From an uncultured Eubacteriales bacterium (lineage in GTDB: Bacteria; Bacillota; Clostridia; Christensenellales; Aristaeellaceae): a DNA stretch of 64,000 bases. Position numbers and translations under genes: made by a program. How positions within the stretch are numbered: the stretch's first letter is position 1; each line of letters begins with the position of its first letter. The stretch covers positions 26,057 to 90,056 of the forward strand of contig OMYT01000020.1 of NCBI GenBank assembly GCA_900315315.1. The letters are read 5' to 3'. The notes below the pieces were generated by a model that made no database searches, was not told where the DNA came from, and saw only the letters and a list, made by a program, of their open reading frames with translations. Positions 49,164 to 57,354 of this stretch are shown in pieces.

Positions 49164-50050
49164 TTCTTTTTCTTCTTCAGTCCCAGCATTTCGCTCAGCT
49201 GCGTCAGCGCGATCCGATAGCCCTTCTTATAGCTCCCGCTCTCCGGTTCGATATCGTAGCAGAAATTGCCGACGATCCGCACTTTGAACCCATACAGTTT
49301 TTCATAAATGGCCGCCATGGCGTTATACAGCACCTGCGCCCACTTCTGGTGATAAGTGGAAGTCACCAGCGTGATCGAATGGATGTCGTTCTTCTTCAGG
49401 ATTGCGAAGGTGTTCTCCGCGTTGGCCAGGGTTGTCAGCGCCCGGGTATCGATCAGGATCCTCGAGCGGTCGACCTTGCCCCTGGAGACCAGAAACTGCT
49501 TCATCAGTCCGGCTTCGGTTTTATACTCCGGGTTGTTCTGTCCCGTCGCTCCGCCGGAGCAGATCAGGTATGTGTCCGGAAAGGTCTTCGCCGCTGCCGC
49601 GGCCGCCTTGCACCGGCCGATCAGCTCGTTCTGCATCTTTCCGTCTTTCAGCTGATACCCCAGCACGACAAACGCATGCTTCTCATCATAGTCAGGTTTC
49701 GTCGCAGCGAGTTCTTTCGCGTCTTCCCTTCTCCACCATATGCACAGCCGGTATCCCGGATCCAGGTAAACCGCTTTCCAGTGCTCCGCGACCGCACGGG
49801 CGATATCTCCGTCATCCGCGTTGCATGCGCTGATCTTCTCCACCAGCGCGTCGATCTTCTCCCCGTCCCCATCTGACGGGGTTTCAACAGATGCTTTCAG
49901 CTGATCCACCAGTTCGATGAACGCATCGTTTCCCGCTTCACTGACCTGATATCCCTTGACGTTTTTCTCCGCTGCCCCGGCTGTCGTACATCCGGAAATC
50001 AGCATTATTGCCGCCAGCAGCAGCAAGGCTGTCTTCCTGATTAATCTCAC
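49160..50050 (-). CDS. YdcF/SanA-family (DUF218) lipoprotein
   Basis: Protein of 296 residues with a lipoprotein signal (ALLLLAAIMLISGC), the only clear lipobox among the exported proteins here. The C-terminal part from about residue 120 is a DUF218/YdcF domain (FVVLGYQLKDGKMQNELIGRCKAAAAAAK, YLICSGGATG, RILIDTRALTTLANAENTF, ITLVTSTYHQKWA), a fold linked to envelope metabolism, exact reaction unknown. The first 113 bases overlap the 3' end of the upstream Na/Pi symporter gene in another frame; the ATG at 50050 has GAGGAAAACCCGAGTGAGATTA before it. A poly-Lys C-terminus (LKKKKK) ends the protein. Confidence 0.88.
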   Translation of the reverse strand: MRLIRKTALLLLAAIMLISGCTTAGAAEKNVKGYQVSEAGNDAFIELVDQLKASVETPSDGDGEKIDALVEKISACNADDGDIARAVAEHWKAVYLDPGYRLCIWWRREDAKELAATKPDYDEKHAFVVLGYQLKDGKMQNELIGRCKAAAAAAKTFPDTYLICSGGATGQNNPEYKTEAGLMKQFLVSRGKVDRSRILIDTRALTTLANAENTFAILKKNDIHSITLVTSTYHQKWAQVLYNAMAAIYEKLYGFKVRIVGNFCYDIEPESGSYKKGYRIALTQLSEMLGLKKKKK

Positions 50051-51839
50051 TCGGGTTTTCCTCCTGCATCTCCCAGTCTTTTCTCTTCATATATTTGATC
50101 TGGAATGCCTCATAATACTCCTGATACCGGTTGGACCGGTTCTCATGCATCGCGTCGGACAGTTCGTGCACATCCAGCGAATTGCTCATCAGGTCCACGA
50201 TCACAATCGCAATGTTGGAGCAGTGATCGCTCACACGCTCAAAGTCGGCGATCAGATCATTAAATACATACCCCTGGCTGATTGTGCACTTGCCCTTCTG
50301 GAGGCGGGCCGCATGCCGCTCCTTCATCTTCAGGCAGATCCGGTCGATAACCTGTTCCAGCGGTTCCACCCGGAGGGCGGTATCCGCGTCGTCGTTCAGG
50401 AAGCTTGAGAAGGTGATATTCAGGATCTCTGTAATCGCGTCCGTCAGGTTCTTCATTTCCTTCGCGCCTTTTTCGGAGAAGGAAATCTTCTTTTCAAACA
50501 ATTCCTGCGCCCGCTCGCCGACGTTCAGCGCATGGTCGCTGATCCTCTCCAGGTCCGTAATCGCGCGCAGATACTGGCTCACGGCCCGGTTCTGCGTATC
50601 CGTCATTTCCCGGCCCGTCAGCTTCATCAGGTAGCTGCCGATTTTGTCCTCATACCGATCAACAATTTCCTCCAGATCCCGGACCTCCGCCAGTTCCCTT
50701 TCGGAATAATTGTCAAGCAGATTGATCGCTTTTTCCATGCTCAGCTTTGCCAGCTCCGCCATCTTGTTGATGGTGATGCGGGTCTGCTCAACCGCCAGCG
50801 TCGGATAGGCCAGGAAACGTTCCTCCAGCCGGTCCATATCCCGCACCCTCTCCTCGTCCTCGGGATCCCCCGGCACCAGTTTCACCACCAGGTTTTCGAT
50901 CGCCGGAATGAACAGGGCCAGCAACGCCACCGTCGTAACCCGGAACAGGGTATTCAGCAGCGCGATGGAGAACATGTTCATGGTCTGCTCCATGAAGCTG
51001 AAGTGCAGGAAAGCGTTCAGCCCGTAGAACACAGCTGCGAACAGCACCACCCGGATGACTTCGATCACCAGATAGGAAAGCGCCGTCCGTCTGCCGTCCC
51101 GGGAGGAACCCATGCCGGAAAGCAGCACCGGTACCGAAGCGCCGATCGCGATACCCAGAATGATCGGCAAGGCAATATTAAAGGTGATCAGTCCCGTGCT
51201 GCTCAACGCCTGCAGGATACCGACAGAAGCCGATGCGCTCTGCAAAATCGCCGTGAACACGATACCGATCAGGATTCCCAGGAAGGGATTGGTAAAGCTT
51301 GTCAGAAAAGAGATGAATCCCGGATCGTCACGCAGTACGGAAACCGAACCGCTCATTAATTTCATGCCGAACATCAGCACCGCAAAACCCATCAGGATAT
51401 CCGCGATATGCTGTGTGCTCCGCTTTTTTGAGATGTGTTTCAGCAGAATCGCAACGACCGCGGTCAGCGCGCTCAGCGATTCCGTTGATAACAGTTCCAG
51501 CGCCGATGATCCGCCGCTTACGCTGGAAAGACAGATAATCCACCCGGTGATGCTCGTACCGATGACCGCGCCCATGATGATCGCGATCGCCTGTCGCAGC
51601 TTCATCATCCCCGAGTTCACAAAGCCGACCACCATGACGCTCGTCGCCGAGGAGGACTGGATCACCGCCGTGACCCCGGTACCCAGCAGAATGCCCTTCA
51701 TCGGATTGCTCGACAGCCGGTAAAGAATCAACTCCAGCTTGTTGCCGGCCACCTTTTTCAGCCCGTCGCCCATCAGCGACATGCCGTAAAGGAACATGGC
51801 CACTCCGCCCAGCAGCGTGATTACATTCAGAATACTCAT
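49938..51839 (-). CDS. Na+/phosphate symporter with PhoU-like tail (NptA/YjbB family), copy 1
   Basis: Membrane protein of about 633 residues. Two inverted Na/Pi repeats carry TAVIQSSSATSVMVVG and TAILQSASASVGILQA, the sodium and phosphate-binding QSSS motifs. After residue 340 come helical PhoU-like repeats (LEEIVDRYEDKIGSYLMKL ... ISDHALNVGERAQELF ... DFERVSDHCSNIAIVIVDL) that probably sense phosphate status. The tail after residue 590 is polar. ATG 51839 (MSILNVITLLGGVAMFLYGMSLMGDGLKK) is chosen by similarity to the second copy at 60527-62389. Promoter at 51900-51928. Confidence 0.94.
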   Translation of the reverse strand: MSILNVITLLGGVAMFLYGMSLMGDGLKKVAGNKLELILYRLSSNPMKGILLGTGVTAVIQSSSATSVMVVGFVNSGMMKLRQAIAIIMGAVIGTSITGWIICLSSVSGGSSALELLSTESLSALTAVVAILLKHISKKRSTQHIADILMGFAVLMFGMKLMSGSVSVLRDDPGFISFLTSFTNPFLGILIGIVFTAILQSASASVGILQALSSTGLITFNIALPIILGIAIGASVPVLLSGMGSSRDGRRTALSYLVIEVIRVVLFAAVFYGLNAFLHFSFMEQTMNMFSIALLNTLFRVTTVALLALFIPAIENLVVKLVPGDPEDEERVRDMDRLEERFLAYPTLAVEQTRITINKMAELAKLSMEKAINLLDNYSERELAEVRDLEEIVDRYEDKIGSYLMKLTGREMTDTQNRAVSQYLRAITDLERISDHALNVGERAQELFEKKISFSEKGAKEMKNLTDAITEILNITFSSFLNDDADTALRVEPLEQVIDRICLKMKERHAARLQKGKCTISQGYVFNDLIADFERVSDHCSNIAIVIVDLMSNSLDVHELSDAMHENRSNRYQEYYEAFQIKYMKRKDWEMQEENPSEINQEDSLAAAGGNNADFRMYDSRGSGEKRQGISGQ

Positions 51840-51899
51840 TCGTTTCCCCCGCGCGTCCCCCTGACGCACCTCATTCCTTACCCTTCCAAAGACATCCCG

Positions 51900-51928
51900 A
51901 TTCTATCATAGCCATCCCGTTACCGCAA
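51900..51928 (-). promoter_or_regulatory. Sigma-A promoter of the Na/Pi symporter gene
   Basis: Minus-strand TTGCGG (51923-51928), 17 bases, TAGAAT (51900-51905) with an extended TGA. Confidence 0.65.
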
Positions 51929-52017
51929 TACTTCCCCTTGAGTTTTGCCCGAAAAACGTTTATTCTATACCACGGTTTTTGTTTGCGTCTTCCAAAGACT
52001 CCTTTTCTCATATGATG

Positions 52018-52120
52018 GCCGAAGGGGTCTAAGGGGTTCGGCGCGCCCGGAAAACTGTCCAGTGGACAGTTTTCAGCAGAGAACAGGCGGTAGCCCAGGA
52101 AGATCGGAAAGCCCCCTTAT
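52018..52120 (+). repeat. Dispersed structured repeat, long form (copy C)
   Basis: About 103 bases: outer aagggg / cccctt, middle cgcccg / cgggcg-type (one change to caggcgg), inner aaaactgtcca-g-tggacagtttt, a perfect 11-base arm palindrome. It lies in the leader of the MATE fusion gene. Confidence 0.75.
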
Positions 52121-52147
52121 CATATATTCTAGGAGGTTTTTAATCTC

Positions 52148-53911
52148 ATGATTAAAAAACTCGTCCGTCAGATGCTGACCGCGCAGATCTTCTCCGCACT
52201 GGCCGTCTCCCTTTGCCTCCTGATCGATATCGTCATCATCGGCCGTTATCTCGGCGATGAAGCCATGGCCGCATACCAGCTGGCCAATCCGCTGCTCCTT
52301 TGTATCGGTGCCATCGGTTCTCTTCTGTCCGCCGGCGTTCAGGTGGCCTGCGGCAGATCCCTGGGTACCGGTTCCCGGAAAGAAACCAACGCGGGCTATT
52401 CCTCTGCCGTGACAGTCGCCGCGGTGGTTTCCCTCCTCTTCATGGCGGTTGTGCTGATCTTCAACCCCTTCCTGGCCCGGGCCATGGGGGCCGGGACATC
52501 CGGGTCGCTCTTTGATATGACGAAGGGTTATCTGGCCGGCTTCAGCATTGGTGCGCCCGGCTGCATGGGGGCGCTGGTACTCGTTCCCTTTCTGCAGATG
52601 GCCGGCCAGGGCAGCCTGCTCATCGCGGGCGTCCTGAGTATGACCGTCGCGGATGTCGCGTTGGATCTGCTGAACGTTCTTGTCTTTCCGAACGGGCTTT
52701 TCGGTATGGGGCAGATGTTCGGCATGGGCCTCGCTTCTTCGCTCAGCTACTACGCTGCCCTGATCATTTCCGGCGCGTATTTCCTGTCGAAGCGCTGCGT
52801 GTTCCGCTTTTCCTTCCGGGCCGTATCCCGGCGGAAAATCGTCGAGCTTTTTCGCGAAGGGCTCCCCGCCGGCGTTAATATGGCGGCCGGCGTCGTGTTC
52901 ACGCTGATCATGAACCGCATCCTGCGCAACGCCGGCGGCACCGACGCCGTGGCAGCCTTTGCTTCCATTGTGAATATCGGCAACGCGGCCAACTGTATCT
53001 CCACCGGGATCGCCGGCGTCTCCCTGACGCTCTCCGGAATTTTCTATCACGAGGAGGACCGTACCGGCCTCTGCGCCCTGCTCGGACTCCTCTGCCGTTA
53101 CGGAGCAATTCTCGGCCTGTGCGCAGGAGCCCTCATTGCTGCCCTTGCTTCGCCGCTGATCTCCCTCCTCATCCCGCATGAGGGGGCAACCCGGGACATG
53201 GCGGTTCTCGGTCTGCGCCTGTTTGCCGCCGGAATGCTCCCCTGCTGCATCAACAACGCGCTGAAAAGCACCTGGCTCGGCACCGGCCGCGTCATCCTGA
53301 CGGAGGCGGTCTCCCTTGTGGAAGGCGCCCTCTTCCCCGCCGCGGCGGCCTTCATATTCAGCCGTATTATAGGAGTCAACGGCGCCTGGCTGTACTTTGC
53401 CGCCGGCGAATGGATCACCCTTCTCTTCCTCTGCGTTCTGATCACCATCAGGACGAAGCAGCGCCCCTGGAACCGCGGCGCCGCCCTCCTGCTGAAACCG
53501 GATTTCGGTGTCACAGAAGAAAATCTGCTGGAGATGGATATCCATACCATGGAGGAAGTGACAGAGGCTTCCCGCAAAGCCGAGGACTTCTGTCTCCGTC
53601 ACGGGCAGGACGCGAAAATCAGCAATCACATCGCCCTGTGCGTCGAGGAGATGGCCGGCAACACCATCCGCCACGGTTTTGCCATGGACAATAAGCATCA
53701 TGATCTGTCCGTACGCCTGCTGCATAAGGATACAGGCCTGACCCTGCGTTTCCGGGACGACTGCGGCGCCTTTGACCCTGTACATTATATTCCGGAGGAA
53801 GGAGAAGACACGCTCGGTCTTCGTCTGGTCCTCGCCTTCGCGCAGGACGCGCGCTATACCTATGCTCTGAATCTGAATAACGTCTGCATCCGCATCGGCA
53901 ATAAATCCTGA
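52148..53911 (+). CDS. MATE-family transporter fused to a C-terminal GHKL (RsbW-like) ATPase domain
   Basis: Protein of 587 residues. Residues 1 to about 445 form 12 hydrophobic segments of a MATE-type multidrug or metabolite exporter (MLTAQIFSALAVSLCLLIDIVIIGRYLGDEAMAAYQLANPL; second half EGLPAGVNMAAGVVFTLIMNRIL). From about 460 a soluble domain resembles anti-sigma-factor kinases: ALCVEEMAGNTIRHGF (N-box), LRFRDDCGAFDP (G1-like) and GLRLVLAFAQDARYTYALNLN. Such histidine-kinase-like ATPase modules usually act in phospho-signalling. ATG 52148 follows TAGGAGGTTTTTAATCTC. The fusion couples transport with a regulatory ATPase; substrate unknown. Confidence 0.9.
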   Translation: MIKKLVRQMLTAQIFSALAVSLCLLIDIVIIGRYLGDEAMAAYQLANPLLLCIGAIGSLLSAGVQVACGRSLGTGSRKETNAGYSSAVTVAAVVSLLFMAVVLIFNPFLARAMGAGTSGSLFDMTKGYLAGFSIGAPGCMGALVLVPFLQMAGQGSLLIAGVLSMTVADVALDLLNVLVFPNGLFGMGQMFGMGLASSLSYYAALIISGAYFLSKRCVFRFSFRAVSRRKIVELFREGLPAGVNMAAGVVFTLIMNRILRNAGGTDAVAAFASIVNIGNAANCISTGIAGVSLTLSGIFYHEEDRTGLCALLGLLCRYGAILGLCAGALIAALASPLISLLIPHEGATRDMAVLGLRLFAAGMLPCCINNALKSTWLGTGRVILTEAVSLVEGALFPAAAAFIFSRIIGVNGAWLYFAAGEWITLLFLCVLITIRTKQRPWNRGAALLLKPDFGVTEENLLEMDIHTMEEVTEASRKAEDFCLRHGQDAKISNHIALCVEEMAGNTIRHGFAMDNKHHDLSVRLLHKDTGLTLRFRDDCGAFDPVHYIPEEGEDTLGLRLVLAFAQDARYTYALNLNNVCIRIGNKS

Positions 53912-53950
53912 AAGCCGGATGTATCACTTCCTTTCAGGCTAAATATCTGT

Positions 53951-53956
53951 TATAAT
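53951..53956 (+). promoter_or_regulatory. Extended -10 box for the dual binding-domain protein
   Basis: TGTTATAAT, an extended -10 box; -35 region weak. Repeat copy D lies between this promoter and the start codon. Confidence 0.55.
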
Positions 53957-53999
53957 AGAGTATTGAATACAGCCTCTTTGTATCCTTGCATTTTTGCAG

Positions 54000-54043
54000 C
54001 CGAAGGGGTTTAAGGGGTTCGGCGCGCCCGGAAAGCCCCTTTC
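54000..54043 (+). repeat. Dispersed structured repeat, intermediate form (copy D)
   Basis: gccgaaggggtttaagggg, ttcggcgcgcccgg, aaagcccctttc: the outer pairing and one half of the middle part are present, while the inner palindrome and the far arm are missing. It looks like a deletion product of the long form. Confidence 0.65.
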
Positions 54044-54061
54044 ATATGGAGGTATCCAAAG

Positions 54062-55690
54062 ATGATTAAACGTGCAGCGGTCCTGCTTCTTTGCATTGCG
54101 CTGGTAACGCTTTGCCTTTTGCCGGCGGTGGTTTCGGCCGAGGAAAGCCCCAAAGTCGTCCGCGTCGGCTGGTATGACACGCCCTTCAATTACAAGGATG
54201 CCTTCGGCCGCCGTACCGGCTACGCCTATGAGTATCAGCGGAAAATCGCCGCCTACACCGGCTGGAAATATGAATATATTGAAGGCAACTGGTCGGAACT
54301 GCTCCGGCTGCTGAAGGAAGGCAAGATCGACCTGATGAGCGACGTTTCCTACGCCGAGGACCGGACGGAGTATATGCTCTACTCCTCCATTCCCATGGGC
54401 GAGGAACTGTATTACCTCTATATTTCCCCGAATAACAAAGAAATTTCCGCCGATGATTTTTCCACCCTGAACGGGAAAAAGGTCGGCATCACCCGGGGCA
54501 GCGTCCAGCGGGGACAGTTCCTGGACTGGGCCGAAGCCCATAATGTCTCGGCCGAAATTGTGGATCTGGACGGTTCCGAGGCGGAATCGCTCGTTATGCT
54601 GAGCAAGGGGCAGATAGACGCCTTCGTCACCCTTGACACCTATGGAGATCCGAATATCGCCGTCCCGCTGTGGAAGATCGGGGGCTCCGATTTCTTCTTT
54701 GCTGTCAGCAAAAAGCGCGCCGATCTCCTGCCCGAGCTGGATATCGCCCTGAACCGGATCCAGGCCGAGAACAAGCATTATTCTGAGCAGCTCACCTCCA
54801 AATACCTGAAGAATGCCGGCACCAATCTTTACCTCACCGTGGATGAGCGGGAATGGCTCGACGCTCACGGCCCGATCCGGGTCGGTTTCCAGGATAACTA
54901 TCTGGCTTTCTGCGCCGCGGATCAGAACGGGAACCTGACCGGCGCCCTGAAGGATTATCTGGAATTTGCTTCCGGTGTCCTGCAGAATGCCTCCCCGACC
55001 TTTGAGGCCGTTGTCTATCCCACCGCCTCCGCCGCCCTGGAGGCGGTGAAAAACGGCGAGGTGGACTGTATGTTCCCTGCCAATCTGACGGACTATGACG
55101 CCGAACAGGCCGGTGTTGTTATAACGCAGCCCCTCATGTGCACCGAGATGGATGCCGTCGTGCGCGCGGCGGACAGGCAGGACTTCCTCCGCCAGAGCCA
55201 GATTCGCGTCGGCGTCAACCAGGGCAATCCCAATTATGAAATGTTCCTCCTGGATCACTTTCCCGCCTGGACCCCGGTATATTATCCGGACACTCCGTCC
55301 TGTCTCGATGCCATCGCGGCAGGGAACGCCGATACCGTCATCATCAGCAATTACCGCTTCCGGGATATCTCCCGCCAGTGCGACCGGCTGAACCTCACCA
55401 CCGTCTATACCGGGGTAAACATGGACTACTGCCTCGCCGTCCGCGAAGGCAATACGCTTCTCTATTCCATTCTGTCGAAGATTATCGGCAATGTGCCGGA
55501 ATCCACTGTTAACGCGGCTCTGACCTATTATTCCGCAGACGCCGCAAAGCCCGGGATCGGCGATTTCATTCTGGCGTATCCGATTCCCGCCGTAATCTCC
55601 GCGGTCATCGCTGTCATCCTGATCATCCTCGCCGTCCGCGGCGTCGTGGTAACAAAAAGCTCTGGGAAAAGTTCTTCCCGGAATAACTAA
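54062..55690 (+). CDS. Membrane-anchored protein with two SBP_bac_3 domains and no output domain
   Basis: Protein of 542 residues: signal or anchor (MIKRAAVLLLCIALVTLCLLPAVVSA), a first amino-acid-binding-like domain (about 30-250; VVRVGWYDTPFNYKDAFGRRTGYAYEYQRKIAAYTGW), a second (about 270-500; PIRVGFQDNYLAFCAADQNGNLTGALKDYLEFAS) and one C-terminal membrane helix (IPAVISAVIAVILIILAVRGVVV) followed by a short polar end. It is a clear paralogue of the N-terminal half of the GGDEF-EAL protein at 57354-60323 but stops 17 residues after the helix. ATG 54062 follows ATGGAGGTATCCAAAG. It may be a decoy or partner receptor; the adjacent convergent cyclase could be its output. Confidence 0.9.
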   Translation: MIKRAAVLLLCIALVTLCLLPAVVSAEESPKVVRVGWYDTPFNYKDAFGRRTGYAYEYQRKIAAYTGWKYEYIEGNWSELLRLLKEGKIDLMSDVSYAEDRTEYMLYSSIPMGEELYYLYISPNNKEISADDFSTLNGKKVGITRGSVQRGQFLDWAEAHNVSAEIVDLDGSEAESLVMLSKGQIDAFVTLDTYGDPNIAVPLWKIGGSDFFFAVSKKRADLLPELDIALNRIQAENKHYSEQLTSKYLKNAGTNLYLTVDEREWLDAHGPIRVGFQDNYLAFCAADQNGNLTGALKDYLEFASGVLQNASPTFEAVVYPTASAALEAVKNGEVDCMFPANLTDYDAEQAGVVITQPLMCTEMDAVVRAADRQDFLRQSQIRVGVNQGNPNYEMFLLDHFPAWTPVYYPDTPSCLDAIAAGNADTVIISNYRFRDISRQCDRLNLTTVYTGVNMDYCLAVREGNTLLYSILSKIIGNVPESTVNAALTYYSADAAKPGIGDFILAYPIPAVISAVIAVILIILAVRGVVVTKSSGKSSSRNN

Positions 55691-55728
55691 AAAATTAATA
55701 AGTCAGATATTCTTCCATCAGGTATTTC

Positions 55729-57354
55729 TTAGCCCATTTCCTGCTTTTTCTTTTTCTTATTGATATACATCACCTTATCGGCCCGTCTCATCGTATCCGT
55801 CACCGAATGATCCAGCGCCGGGTTGTATTCCGCAATACCGATCGCCACGCTGACTTGTTCCCACCGGTTTTCGTTTGTCTTGCAGCTTTCCGCCGAGGCC
55901 TTTTCAAAGGCCGCCACCAACTCCTCCCGGTACCGGTAATCGTCGTTTCGCAGGATCACGGCAAACTCGTCGCCGCCGATCCGGAATACCGGGCTGTGCT
56001 GGAACACCTTGCAGATCATCCGGCTTGCGGTCTTCAGATAAATATCTCCCTTGTCGTGGCCGTACAGATCATTCACGGTCTTCAGGTCGTCACAGTCAAA
56101 CACGCCGATTGCAAACTCCGGTTTTTCCTCATCGGCGTCGATCTTCGCCTGCATGTCTTCAATATAGTTCGTATATGCGCCCTTGTTCCGCACGCCCGTC
56201 AGCGCGTCCACATAGGCCCGCTTGTTCAGGTCGCTGATGTGCTCCTTCATGTGGTCCGCCATGCGCTTGAAGGTCTTGGTCAGCACGCCGACCTCGTCAT
56301 TCCCGTTGTAGTCCAGCGTGAAGTCGTAGTTGCCCTGGTCCGTCTGGATCGCAGCCTCGGTCAGCTGCTTCAGCGGCCTGGTAAAGTTCCCCATGAAGAA
56401 GTGAATCAGCAGGCCCGCCAGTACCAGCACGATCGCCGCAGCAATCAGAATCCGGTTGATCATCTTCTGCCAGTCACCCTCCGTCTCGTTCACCGGCACG
56501 GAGACATACAGCCGCATCCCGTTCGACAGTTTCAGCCATGCGGCTTCTTTATCCACCCCGTCAAAGGTGTAGTTTGTGAACGTGCTTTCGCTCATCACGC
56601 CTTCCGGCAGCACCGGTTTCTCGTCCTCTGTCAGCTGGGCCAGGTCAATCCGCGGGTGATAGAGCAGGCCGCCCTCCGCATCCGTCAGGAACGCATAGCC
56701 GTTGTTGTACAGCTTGATGCTCTGCACCTGCTCCGCCATCGTGCTGTGATCGATCTCAATGCCGATCACGCCGATAAACTGCCCCCGGTAATAAATCGGT
56801 ACATTGTAGGAGATCACCCGTACGTCGTCCAGGCTCTCCGTCAGGTACGGCGGGAGCCATACGGCGTTCCCTGTATACTTTGGCACTGTAAACCATACCA
56901 GCTTGCTTGTATCCTGCGTATCGTACTGGGTTATGTCCGTTACCTCGTGTTCCACAAAGTCTTTCCCGTCCAGATTGGTGAACCAGAAGCCTTTCACGTT
57001 GCCGCATACTTCCGGATCCAGGCGGTAATAGTAGGTCAGTACGCCGTTGGTCTTCCCGGCAATCTGGTCAAAATAATCCTTTACCCGCTCCGTATGGGCC
57101 AGCAGCTGTTCCTCCTCCAGCCCTTCCAGATCCTTTTCCGCGTAGGAAGACATTTTCTTCACGGACTTCTCAACGCTGTTGAAGTAGTAGTCGAGATTCC
57201 TTTCCCCCGTCTCGCACAGCAGCAGGAGCAGCTGGTCACTCTTCCGGTGCTCCGTGTTCCGGATGAACAGCACGCTCGTCAGCGTGACGACAACCACAGC
57301 AATCACCGTGATGATCAGGGTTATCAGCGAAATCTTCGTTCTCAGCGAGCGCAT
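55729..57354 (-). CDS. dCache - HAMP - GGDEF diguanylate cyclase
   Basis: Membrane sensor of 541 residues that makes c-di-GMP. Helix 1 near residues 8-30, an extracytoplasmic dCache sensor (about 35-300; PEVCGNVKGFWFTNLDGKDFVEHE, VISYNVPIYYRGQFIGVIGIEIDHSTM), helix 2 (about 305-325), HAMP (RPLKQLTEAAIQTDQGNYDF), and GGDEF (DALTGVRNKGAYTNYIEDM ... FRIGGDEFAVILRNDDY). No I-site precedes GGDEF. It ends in KKKKKQEMG. Its ATG shares one base with the stop codon of the upstream SBP-GGDEF-EAL gene (TAATG), so the two are translationally coupled. Confidence 0.95.
   Translation of the reverse strand: MRSLRTKISLITLIITVIAVVVVTLTSVLFIRNTEHRKSDQLLLLLCETGERNLDYYFNSVEKSVKKMSSYAEKDLEGLEEEQLLAHTERVKDYFDQIAGKTNGVLTYYYRLDPEVCGNVKGFWFTNLDGKDFVEHEVTDITQYDTQDTSKLVWFTVPKYTGNAVWLPPYLTESLDDVRVISYNVPIYYRGQFIGVIGIEIDHSTMAEQVQSIKLYNNGYAFLTDAEGGLLYHPRIDLAQLTEDEKPVLPEGVMSESTFTNYTFDGVDKEAAWLKLSNGMRLYVSVPVNETEGDWQKMINRILIAAAIVLVLAGLLIHFFMGNFTRPLKQLTEAAIQTDQGNYDFTLDYNGNDEVGVLTKTFKRMADHMKEHISDLNKRAYVDALTGVRNKGAYTNYIEDMQAKIDADEEKPEFAIGVFDCDDLKTVNDLYGHDKGDIYLKTASRMICKVFQHSPVFRIGGDEFAVILRNDDYRYREELVAAFEKASAESCKTNENRWEQVSVAIGIAEYNPALDHSVTDTMRRADKVMYINKKKKKQEMG

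Larger units (their letters stand above)
51840..52147. promoter_or_regulatory. Divergent region between Na/Pi symporter and MATE fusion gene
   Basis: 308 bases without a gene. It holds the minus-strand promoter at 51900-51928, an aaacgttt core near 51954-51961, and repeat copy C (52018-52120), which ends 27 bases before the MATE start. No clear plus-strand promoter was found. Confidence 0.55.
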
